Origin: Methylomonas sp.
GTDB taxonomy: Bacteria > Pseudomonadota > Gammaproteobacteria > Methylococcales > Methylomonadaceae
Direction of reading: 5' to 3'
Assembly (NCBI GenBank): GCA_028688235.1
Contig: JAQTYP010000028.1
Span: forward strand, 1 to 14,167
DNA length: 14,167 nt
The position numbers were made by a program, and so were the translations under genes. Shown piece by piece: positions 7,961-14,167 of this stretch. Position 1 is the first letter of the stretch, and each line of letters opens with the position of its first letter. The notes beneath the pieces were generated by a model. It was not told where the DNA came from and did not search any database. It saw only the letters and a program-made list of their open reading frames with translations.

Positions 7961-8143
7961 ATGCCTAAGCCGCATAAAGTTAATGCTCCTTTCGTATTGA
8001 AACATAGTTCAATGGTGAAAGGTGGGGTGCGGGTCTACCGAGGACTGCCCTTGCGGCCGACATCTTGGTTTGCCCCCCGCACTTTTTTAACATTAGACTT
8101 TTTAGATCAGAGAGAATCAAGGCGGATGTGGCAAAATTTATGA
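7961..8143 (+). CDS. Doubtful 60-codon ORF in the leader between regulator genes
   Basis: ATG 7961 is preceded by AGGA (7949-7952) at eight bases, so translation is possible, and an automatic annotation might call a small basic protein. I do not recognise it, and its composition (many Arg, Pro, Lys; no hydrophobic core pattern) is not clearly protein-like. A strong terminator-shaped hairpin with a T6 run (8027-8088) lies inside it, which argues that most transcripts would end before the stop codon. The stretch may instead be the 3' region of the kinase operon, an attenuated leader of the second regulator gene, or a short RNA of about 100-140 bases. Confidence 0.25.
   Translation: MPKPHKVNAPFVLKHSSMVKGGVRVYRGLPLRPTSWFAPRTFLTLDFLDQRESRRMWQNL
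8027..8088 (+). terminator. Intrinsic terminator with a long, interrupted GC-rich stem
   Basis: GTGCGGG (8027-8033) pairs perfectly with CCCGCAC (8076-8082), followed directly by T6 (8083-8088). Inside it, ACCGAGG (8037-8043) pairs with TCTTGGT (8063-8069), counting two G-U pairs, and a small GCC/GGC tip (8047-8049 with 8055-8057) closes the structure. The stem plus U-run is what Rho-independent termination requires. It would end transcripts of the kinase/regulator operon, or a short RNA starting in the heptad-rich gap. The long interrupted stem is unusual for a plain terminator. Confidence 0.6.
8065..8093 (+). promoter_or_regulatory. Weak promoter candidate for the second regulator gene
   Basis: TTGGTT (8065-8070), 17 bases, then TAACAT (8088-8093). 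The matches to sigma-70 consensus are 3 of 6 and 4 of 6. It overlaps the terminator arm, so a gene separated from the upstream operon could be restarted here, with a leader of about 115 bases that contains the palindrome at 8182-8196. Low certainty. Confidence 0.2.
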
Positions 8144-8181
8144 TGTAAAGTTGCAGAGGTAGCGTCGAGTCGTCGTCATGA

Positions 8182-8196
8182 CTGGATTTAATCCAG
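8182..8196. promoter_or_regulatory. Perfect 15-bp palindrome immediately before the ribosome site of the second regulator gene
   Basis: CTGGATT-T-AATCCAG has perfect 7-bp arms around one central base. It ends one base before the Shine-Dalgarno AAGGAG (8197-8202). Its core GGA-N5-TCC resembles the GGA-N4-TCC cores at 805-814, 7887-7896 and 7908-7917. It may be an operator (autoregulation) or, as RNA, a 5-bp stem beside the ribosome site. Confidence 0.4.
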
Positions 8197-8214
8197 AAGG
8201 AGCAATAACAAGTT

Positions 8215-8859
8215 ATGCATAAGAATATAAAAGTCTTGGTGGCCGACGATCACTTATTGCTGCGCGAAGGCTTGAGACAGCTTTTTGATTACATTGAAGA
8301 TATTCAAGTCGGCGCCGAAGCTTCGACCGGAGAGGAGGCCTTGAAGATATTGACGCATGATAGTTTCGATATGATATTACTCGATGTGAGCCTGCCGGGA
8401 ATACATGGCGAGGAGTTGGTCAGAAAGATCAGCCGCAATCATCCAAACCTACCGATTTTGATGTTAAGTATGCACAACGAGCCGGCGACTGCCAAATGCA
8501 TGTTGCAGGCAGGGGCTTCCGGCTTCATTACCAAAGGATGTTCGTCCAGTGAACTATTGGATGCCATGCGTAAAGTTTCAGCCGGCCAACGCTATATAGC
8601 GGCGGAAATCGCGGAAGAAATCTTCTTCACGACGGTATTGCACCCGGATGCGGCCGCGCCGCATGAAACTCTAACAGAGCGTGAAGCCGTTGTTCTGCGC
8701 ATGTTGGCCAAAGGCCACACGGTCAATCAGATTGCTCGCAGTCTGAATCTCAGCAACAAGACCATCAGTTCGCACAAAGCCAATTTGATGGATAAGATGC
8801 AGATGGGAAGTTTTGCCGAACTGATGCAATATGCCATTACGCACGGTTTGAATGTCTGA
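8215..8859 (+). CDS. Second NarL/FixJ-family response regulator (paralog)
   Basis: A 214-residue regulator with an intact receiver at residues 1-122: acidic pair D11/D12, phosphoacceptor D57 (LLDVSLPG), S85 and K107 (FITKG). A LuxR-type helix-turn-helix fills about 148-210 (LTEREAVVLRMLAKGHTVNQ...NKTISSHKANLMDKM). It is clearly related to the regulator at 7235-7873 along its whole length (shared ADDH, SMH, LQAGASG and ELM-YA motifs), so the two probably arose by duplication. AAGGAG at 8197-8202 is 12 bases before ATG 8215, longer than usual, and may mean weak or controlled translation. No kinase gene sits next to it, and a terminator separates it from the first operon. It may therefore be a second target of the giant kinase or serve another one. 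Confidence 0.92.
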   Translation: MHKNIKVLVADDHLLLREGLRQLFDYIEDIQVGAEASTGEEALKILTHDSFDMILLDVSLPGIHGEELVRKISRNHPNLPILMLSMHNEPATAKCMLQAGASGFITKGCSSSELLDAMRKVSAGQRYIAAEIAEEIFFTTVLHPDAAAPHETLTEREAVVLRMLAKGHTVNQIARSLNLSNKTISSHKANLMDKMQMGSFAELMQYAITHGLNV

Positions 8860-8964
8860 TCTTTAGTAGTTCTGCCGGAACACCTAGTTCCAGTGGCCTC
8901 CAAGGCTGCTGTCATTCTCCTATTCGAGTTGTTAATCACCCCAGGGTGTTGAAAGAGCTTTCGC

Positions 8965-8984
8965 TTGTCTGCCTTTGCAGACAA
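8965..8984. other. Perfect 8-bp stem-loop
   Basis: TTGTCTGC (8965-8972), loop CTTT, GCAGACAA (8977-8984). It directly follows another small inverted repeat, GAAAG-AG-CTTTC (8951-8962). No T-run follows on either strand, so it is not a standard intrinsic terminator. It could be the 3' end of the regulator transcript, a protein site or part of an RNA. GTCTGCAAAAGG recurs around 9103-9116 as a partial inverted copy. Confidence 0.4.
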
Positions 8985-9339
8985 CAAAATGGACATTATT
9001 CAAAGAATAACCCGAATAAAATCAGGATACGCCGATTGCCCTTTCGTTGCGATTTATTTAGGCTTATCGCAAAGCCGAAGTATTTTTGTCACAGTCTCAT
9101 GTGTCTGCAAAAGGAGCGCATAAGAACATCAAATGACCCGATAGTGTGGAAAATCGAAGAGGCAGGTGATGCTGAGTGTCAGATATTTTGTGTGTTGCTA
9201 GCGTGTTTAATGGCAATACGCTGAACTTAAAGCCTAAAAAGGCAGTTAGTCCATGAAATACCCCTCATGCATCGGCTTGTCGCTCTGGTTCTGCTGTTCA
9301 CCGTTTGAATAGTGGTTCGAAGATGGCAACTATCTGAAA

Positions 9340-9357
9340 ATTTTCGTGATTTTCGTG
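9340..9357 (+). repeat. Exact tandem 9-mer ATTTTCGTG x2
   Basis: Two adjacent copies of ATTTTCGTG lie 114 bp upstream of the first GGDEF/EAL gene. Short direct repeats at this place can be regulator sites, and a 9-base period is near one helical turn. No known motif recognised. Confidence 0.35.
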
Positions 9358-9427
9358 GGCAAAATGAATTTACCAGGATCAAAGGAATGACAGGTTGGAC
9401 TGCTGTGCCTGGGTATGACGGTGGGGC

Positions 9428-9440
9428 AGGACCAGGTCCT
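9428..9440. promoter_or_regulatory. Palindrome upstream of the first c-di-GMP gene
   Basis: AGGACC-A-GGTCCT has perfect 6-bp arms and is flanked by an outer pair, GGTAT (9412-9416) and ATACC (9441-9445). It lies 15 bases before the Shine-Dalgarno GAGGAG (9456-9461), a position like that of the palindrome at 8182-8196 before the regulator gene, and with the same GGA-N5-TCC spacing. Candidate operator or 5' leader hairpin. Confidence 0.35.
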
Positions 9441-9470
9441 ATACCGTAAAAATAAGAGGAGTTATGCAAA

Positions 9471-11750
9471 ATGAAAGTCATGCAAGCTCGATTAAAAAAA
9501 CATAGCCGGCAGCCTTATTTCGCGGCAGCCGGCTCCATTTTCGAGAAAACATTGTTTTGGCATTTGCTCTACGACATTGCCGCGTTCGCCGCCGTCTTCG
9601 TGCTGGATCCGCAAGAGGATTTTCGACTGGCGTTCGGCATGGAATCGTTGCGCCGCGTGATGGGACGCGACAATGCGGCTCATCGAGGCATGTGTATTTC
9701 CGACAGTATGGCGGCATTGAATCGACCCAAGTTAATGAAGTTGTGGGAAGAAGTTGGCACCAATGGGAAAGCGATACTGAGAACCGATTTGCTTACGGAT
9801 TCAGGGCAAAATATCGAGGTCGAATTGACTTTTCATGCGCTGGATTTTTCCGGTCGCAAGATGCTGGTCTGCTATATGAATGAAGTACGCCGATCCGATT
9901 TTGTGGAGGATAGGCTACAGCAGCTGCGGATTTTATTGGAAAAAATAGCGCATGGAGCGGAAAACAAAAGCCTTTTCGAGCAAATCGCCTTGTCGGTAGA
10001 GTCGACCATGCCGGGGCTATATTGCATTATTTTGATATTGAATCCGAAACGCAACCGGTTTCGAATAGCGGCCGCGCCGTCTCTTTCCGGAACCCAGCGA
10101 GAAATACTTGATGCTCTGGTGTCGACAGACCTCAGTGGTTGTAACACAGAATGCGTGGCATCGGCCTTGCTGGGGCGGAGGCTGTTCAGGGACGATATTG
10201 GCAGTCAATCCTGCGGGAGCGTTTGTCAGCAACTGAAGGTGGACATCGGGGCTCAGGCTTGTTGGTCGGAGCCGATTTTTTCGCAGGCTGATCGTTTGCT
10301 GGGGGTGGTGCGCGTTTACTCCAAACAGATAGGTTTACCGGCGGGGCTAGTGTTGGCCTCACTGCGTCAGGCCGCTCATTTGAGTGCCATAGTCATCGAA
10401 CGTGAGGCTGTGGCGGCGAAGAAGGCCAATTCCAAGGGACTAGAGCCATGGGAGGGGTCTCATGGCCGGCAATTGTTAGGCTTGCGCTTGCGCGAGGCTG
10501 CCGAGATTTGTCGGCGTAACGACTTAAACATGGCCTTATTGTTTATTAATCTCGATCATTTTAAAGAGATCAATGTCGCTTTGGGCTTTCATATGGGTGA
10601 CGAGCTATTGGTTCAGGCCGAAATCCGAATCAGAAATAGTGTGCGTGATTCGGATGTCGTCGAGCGTCTGGCTGGCGACGAATTTGTCGTCGTGATTCCG
10701 CCTTACAAGGGACATTTGAATGCCGGTTTGATAGGCGAACATATCGTAGAAGCCTTGAGTAAGCCGTTTCAATTGGAAAATTCCGTTGCCTATATTTCCG
10801 CCAGCATCGGAATCGCACATTATCCGGAGGATGCGGGAGACATCGATAGTTTGCTCGATTATGCCGATCAATCGATGTATGCGGTCAAGAAGGCAGGGCG
10901 TAACGGAGTCAATTTCTTTACGCGATCCTTGCATCAGGAGGTGCAGGAAAATCTGCAATTGAACAACGATTTGCGAAACGCCTTGCAAGCAGGCCAGTTC
11001 GACGTCTATTTTCAGCCTATCGTGAATATCCTTAGCCAGCGCGTCGACAAAGCCGAAGCCTTGTTGCGCTGGCACCATCCTCTGCGGGGCATGGTGAGTC
11101 CCGATCAATTTATCCCCATGGCCGAAGAAACCGGCGTGATACACGAAATCGGCGATTGGGTGTTTCGCCGGGCCGCCGACATGGCTATGCAATGGCAAAG
11201 TCTGCATTCCGGTACCGACGGATTTCAAATCAGTGTGAACATGTCGCCGCTGCAATTCATGCACGGCTCTGCGGACGCTCTATGGTTGGACCATTTACAG
11301 GCCATAGGGCTGAATCCCAAGGCCATGGTGATAGAAATTACCGAGGGATTGCTGCTGAACGACAGAGTGGAAGTCATGAATAAATTACGCGCCTTTTGTC
11401 AAGCCGGTATGCAATTGGCCATGGACGATTTCGGGACGGGTTATTCGGCAATGGCCTATCTAAAGAAATACAATGTCCATTATTTGAAAATAGACAGGTC
11501 TTTCGTTCGCGATCTGGAAACGGACTCGGGTGATAGGGCGATAGCCGAAGCAATTGTGGTGATGGCCCACAGGCTAGGATTGAAGGTGATAGCCGAAGGC
11601 GTGGAAACCCGGGGACAGCGGGATCTGTTGGCGGCTGTCGGATGCGATTACGTGCAGGGCTATTTGTATGCCAAGCCCATGTCGGCCGATGAGTTTTTGA
11701 TGTTCGTCGGTATGTTCGAACAACAAGCGGCTAGCCTCGAGCGGGGTTAG
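9471..11750 (+). CDS. PAS-GAF-GGDEF-EAL protein with degenerate cyclase site; probable c-di-GMP phosphodiesterase
   Basis: A 759-residue cytosolic protein with GAGGAG at 9456-9461, nine bases before ATG 9471. Order: divergent PAS about 20-135, GAF 150-310 (QACWSEPI), GGDEF 320-485, EAL 497-745. The cyclase domain has lost key residues. The usual D-x-L-T-G-L-P-N-R-R stretch reads EPWEGSHGRQ (325-334), the first metal-binding Asp is N360 (FINLDHF), and the signature is A401-G-D-E-F. The inhibitory I-site RDSD (392-395) is kept. The EAL domain looks complete: E529-A-L, SVNMS, EITEG, D652-D-F-G-T-G, LKIDRSF, AEGVET and QGY. So it should degrade c-di-GMP to pGpG, perhaps with the dead GGDEF acting as a nucleotide or c-di-GMP sensing module. 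It is a paralog of the next gene, 11 bp downstream, and probably shares a transcript with it. A 13-codon frame at 9464-9505 overlaps its start. Confidence 0.9.
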   Translation: MKVMQARLKKHSRQPYFAAAGSIFEKTLFWHLLYDIAAFAAVFVLDPQEDFRLAFGMESLRRVMGRDNAAHRGMCISDSMAALNRPKLMKLWEEVGTNGKAILRTDLLTDSGQNIEVELTFHALDFSGRKMLVCYMNEVRRSDFVEDRLQQLRILLEKIAHGAENKSLFEQIALSVESTMPGLYCIILILNPKRNRFRIAAAPSLSGTQREILDALVSTDLSGCNTECVASALLGRRLFRDDIGSQSCGSVCQQLKVDIGAQACWSEPIFSQADRLLGVVRVYSKQIGLPAGLVLASLRQAAHLSAIVIEREAVAAKKANSKGLEPWEGSHGRQLLGLRLREAAEICRRNDLNMALLFINLDHFKEINVALGFHMGDELLVQAEIRIRNSVRDSDVVERLAGDEFVVVIPPYKGHLNAGLIGEHIVEALSKPFQLENSVAYISASIGIAHYPEDAGDIDSLLDYADQSMYAVKKAGRNGVNFFTRSLHQEVQENLQLNNDLRNALQAGQFDVYFQPIVNILSQRVDKAEALLRWHHPLRGMVSPDQFIPMAEETGVIHEIGDWVFRRAADMAMQWQSLHSGTDGFQISVNMSPLQFMHGSADALWLDHLQAIGLNPKAMVIEITEGLLLNDRVEVMNKLRAFCQAGMQLAMDDFGTGYSAMAYLKKYNVHYLKIDRSFVRDLETDSGDRAIAEAIVVMAHRLGLKVIAEGVETRGQRDLLAAVGCDYVQGYLYAKPMSADEFLMFVGMFEQQAASLERG

Positions 11751-11761
11751 CCAATAAGCGG

Positions 11762-14134
11762 ATGACTGGCTTTTTAACTTTTATGGACGAGAATATTATG
11801 CCAAATGACATTTCTTGCCTTGGCAAGCACTATCGACATAATGACGGTAGCCGCAGGTCAGAGAAGCGGCAGTTTCATCTTGATCAGGCATTTCGGATGG
11901 CGATGGAAAATCTGTCGATAGCGACCGTGCGTTATGACCGGAATTTCTGCCGTATCTATGCCAGTCCGGCTTATTTGCAAATCGTCGTCAGTGAAAGAGC
12001 TGCTGAGATTCTCGGGAAGTCAATCGATGAACTCTGGTGGCCGACCAATATTTCCGCCAAGGCCTATAGGGCGTTGTTGGCAGAGGTAATGGCTAGCGGA
12101 AATGAATCCGAAATCATGTTGGAATGGACAGACGGCGACGGACTCCCGCAAAGTTATATCGAAAAACTCGTGCCGGAATACGATGGTGCTGGCGAAATTA
12201 TCGGTGTATCGGTACTGGTGATCGATGTCAGTCATCTCCGCCGTCAGCAGATTATCGAAAGTCATCGCCAGCGTGTATTCGAGCGATTGGCTTGCGGCGA
12301 TGATTTGCCGGGGGTGTTGACGCAGGTGGCCTTGTATGTGGAATCGGCAAAACCGGGTGTCTGCTGCTGTATTCTGGTGCAGGACGAGAGGCAAGTCGCC
12401 TTGCAGTTAGTGGTGGCGCCTTCGATGCCGGAATCGTATCGGGCGGAACTCGAAACTACGCTGTTGGCGAATGAGATGGGTCGCTGTAGAGGCTGGCCGG
12501 CATCGCTTACTAGCGGCGCAAGAGTCATCGTCGACGATCCATGCAAAGAGGCCTGCCTAGGGTATGGTCAGTGTTTCGTCCGTGACATGGGTACGGCCGC
12601 CTGTTGGTTCGAACCGATTCTTTCATCGTCAGGGCAGTTGCAAGGCGTGCTCTGTCTTTATCTCAAGCGGAAGGAATCGCTCGATCAAGAGGGTTCGGAT
12701 TTATTGCTCCAGGCCAGTCGTTTAAGTGCATTAGCGATAGAGCGCAAAGCTAGGGAACAGCGAATCTACTCTATGGCTTGTTATGATGCGTTGACCGGTC
12801 TGCCTAACCGGCGTTTGTTCGGCAATCGTTTGCACGAGGAAATCATTAAAGCCGAGCGCGGAAATTACGGTTTGGCGGTGTTATTCATCGACCTGGATCG
12901 ATTCAAGGAAGTCAATGATACATTGGGGCATCGAGCGGGTGACGATTTATTGATGGAGGCTGCAAAAAGAATGCGGTCCTGCGTCCGTGAATCCGATACC
13001 CTGGCACGGCTAGGCGGTGATGAATTCGTGATCATCCTGCCTGAAATAGCCGATGCAGGACCATTCGAGCGGGTTGCGCAGCAAATCGTTGCCGTCATGC
13101 AGCGGCCGTTTGATTGTGGCGAAAATAGCGCTTACGTCACGGCTAGTGTCGGCGTCGCACTCTATCCGTTTGATGGAGACGATGCCGAATCTTTGCTCCA
13201 TAATGCCGATAAGACGATGTACGTCGCCAAGGAGGCGGGGCGCAATACTTACAGTATTTCCTGTCATCGACTGTCGGAGTGCGAACAACGGCGTTTGCAA
13301 CTTAGCAATGATTTGCGTGGGGCGTTGGATAAAGGCCAGTTCGAAGTACATTACCAACCGATTGTCGATGTCGACAGTGGGCAGGTGGTCAAAGCCGAAG
13401 CGCTGCTGCGCTGGCAGCATCCCGAGTTCGGCGCGGTACCCCTGGACCAATTCATCCCGATGGCCGAGAAGTCCGATCTGATCCTGGAGATAGGCAACTG
13501 GGTATTCCATGAGGCGGTAGATTTGGCCAAGCGCTGGAATGCGCTGGTCGATGAACATGGCTCGAAACAGATCAGTGTCAACATGTCTGCAAAGCAATTC
13601 ACGGCCGACCTTGATCAGCGTTATGCCGTCGATTACTTGCAGGCCGTAGGCCTAAATCCCGCTTCCATCGCAATCGAAATCACCGAGGGTACTTTGCTCC
13701 AGGACTTTCCAGAACTCGCTGAAAAACTGGAAAATTTGCATGCCATCGGAATTCAGCTTGCATTGGACGATTTCGGTGTCGGTATGTCAGCCTTAAGCAA
13801 TCTGCAGCGGGTAAGTATCGATTATCTTAAGATTGATCGCTCCTTTATCGTCGACCTGGAAACCAATAGAGGCCGAAGGGCTATAGTGGAAGCCATGGTG
13901 ATGATGGCGCAACGATTGGGATTGAAAGTCATTGCCGAAGGCGTAGAAACAGCGGGACAGAAAGGATTGTTGGCGGCCATGGGTTGTAATTTGCAGCAAG
14001 GCTTTTTTTATTCCCATCCCGTACCGGTAGAATCGTTTTTAGAATTCGCCTGCCGTCCTCAAAATCTTGGAAAAAGTCCGTCGCGCAACCATGGCAAAGG
14101 GGCTCCAAGCCTATCGGCCGAAAAAGTATCCTGA
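11762..14134 (+). CDS. PAS-GAF-GGDEF-EAL bifunctional c-di-GMP enzyme
   Basis: A 790-residue paralog of the upstream protein. Order: PAS about 35-160, GAF 170-320 (AACWFEPI), GGDEF 335-500, EAL 510-760, then a basic tail of about 26 residues. The cyclase site is complete: D342-A-L-T-G-L-P-N-R-R, metal Asp D377 in FIDLD, G418-G-D-E-F, and I-site RESD (409-412). The EAL side keeps E546-A-L, SVNMS, EITEG, D669-D-F-G, LKIDRSF and AEGVET, but loop 6 reads DDFGVGMS instead of the common DDFGTGYS. Both making c-di-GMP from GTP and degrading it to pGpG are therefore possible, with product feedback through the I-site. PAS and GAF presumably sense a small molecule or redox state in the cytosol. The start is uncertain: ATG 11762 and ATG 11783 have no ribosome site, while ATG 11798 follows GGACGAG by six bases and may be the real one (778 residues). 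Confidence 0.9.
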   Translation: MTGFLTFMDENIMPNDISCLGKHYRHNDGSRRSEKRQFHLDQAFRMAMENLSIATVRYDRNFCRIYASPAYLQIVVSERAAEILGKSIDELWWPTNISAKAYRALLAEVMASGNESEIMLEWTDGDGLPQSYIEKLVPEYDGAGEIIGVSVLVIDVSHLRRQQIIESHRQRVFERLACGDDLPGVLTQVALYVESAKPGVCCCILVQDERQVALQLVVAPSMPESYRAELETTLLANEMGRCRGWPASLTSGARVIVDDPCKEACLGYGQCFVRDMGTAACWFEPILSSSGQLQGVLCLYLKRKESLDQEGSDLLLQASRLSALAIERKAREQRIYSMACYDALTGLPNRRLFGNRLHEEIIKAERGNYGLAVLFIDLDRFKEVNDTLGHRAGDDLLMEAAKRMRSCVRESDTLARLGGDEFVIILPEIADAGPFERVAQQIVAVMQRPFDCGENSAYVTASVGVALYPFDGDDAESLLHNADKTMYVAKEAGRNTYSISCHRLSECEQRRLQLSNDLRGALDKGQFEVHYQPIVDVDSGQVVKAEALLRWQHPEFGAVPLDQFIPMAEKSDLILEIGNWVFHEAVDLAKRWNALVDEHGSKQISVNMSAKQFTADLDQRYAVDYLQAVGLNPASIAIEITEGTLLQDFPELAEKLENLHAIGIQLALDDFGVGMSALSNLQRVSIDYLKIDRSFIVDLETNRGRRAIVEAMVMMAQRLGLKVIAEGVETAGQKGLLAAMGCNLQQGFFYSHPVPVESFLEFACRPQNLGKSPSRNHGKGAPSLSAEKVS

Positions 14135-14167
14135 TGCTTGGCCTATTGCTATTGCGACTCGGTATCC

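Larger units (their letters stand above)
8860..9470. other. Long intergenic region with several small symmetric elements
   Basis: This 611-base gap lies between the second regulator and the first c-di-GMP gene. Its only sizeable + frame (8946-9224) starts at GTG without a ribosome site and encodes an improbable Cys/Arg-rich peptide. It holds GGAAC-ACCTA-GTTCC (8877-8891), a perfect stem-loop (8965-8984), a tandem 9-mer (9340-9357) and a palindrome (9428-9440), each described separately or here. It must contain the promoter of the downstream gene pair; I could not identify good -35/-10 boxes. A degraded gene or an unrecognised RNA is possible. Confidence 0.5.

Noticed and set aside
7961..8090. 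RsmY/RsmZ/CsrB-like RNA, suggested by position beside UvrY/GacA-like regulators
   Set aside because: Those RNAs carry many GGA motifs in loops; this stretch has essentially one, so a CsrA-sponge role is not supported, although another kind of small RNA is still possible.
8946..9224. Plus-strand frame of 92 codons in the gap after the second regulator
   Set aside because: GTG start without a Shine-Dalgarno, a Cys/Arg/Leu-rich peptide with no domain, and it spans a perfect stem-loop at its start; probably non-coding.
10605..11264. Long minus-strand frame (219 codons) inside the first GGDEF/EAL gene
   Set aside because: It lies opposite conserved GGDEF and EAL motifs; the codon structure of the + gene explains the open frame. 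The similar frame at 13010-13597 opposite the paralog is explained the same way.

Overview
The window looks like ordinary chromosome from a gammaproteobacterium with moderate GC. The gene styles (GlgX, NarL/FixJ-type two-component genes, PAS-GAF-GGDEF-EAL proteins) and the mix of GTG and ATG starts would suit a Methylococcales-type methanotroph, but that assignment is an inference from memory and not tested. Every gene I can support is on the + strand. I see no tRNA, rRNA, CRISPR array, insertion sequence or phage gene.

Layout: (1) 2-688, the 3' third of a glycogen debranching enzyme gene (glgX), cut by the window edge. (2) 904-1935, two small genes: a stand-alone FtsH-type (M41) zinc-peptidase domain with an HEAGH motif and no AAA+ ATPase, then an unrecognised 69-residue protein. 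(3) 2352-7873, a two-gene operon with an ATGA overlap. It encodes a 1628-residue soluble sensor kinase (degenerate receiver, seven PAS, two GAF, HisKA_3, HATPase_c) and a NarL/FixJ-type response regulator. (4) 7874-8214, a regulatory gap with clustered TTTCCTA-type heptads, a convincing intrinsic terminator and a perfect 15-bp palindrome. (5) 8215-8859, a second, paralogous response regulator. (6) 8860-9470, a 611-bp gap with a stem-loop, a tandem repeat and a palindrome but no convincing gene. (7) 9471-14134, two tandem paralogous PAS-GAF-GGDEF-EAL proteins. The first has a wrecked cyclase active site but an intact EAL; the second has both.

How the parts could work together (inference): the giant kinase integrates several cytosolic signals and phosphorylates the coupled regulator, and perhaps the second one. 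These regulators could bind the heptad/palindrome sites in the gaps, and the two c-di-GMP enzymes form an output or parallel arm. The most interesting points are the asparagine pseudo-receiver on the kinase, the divergence of the two c-di-GMP paralogs (one turned into a probable phosphodiesterase or sensor that keeps its I-site), and the block between the two regulator genes, which combines NarL-type half-sites with a terminator and may encode a small RNA or attenuated leader.
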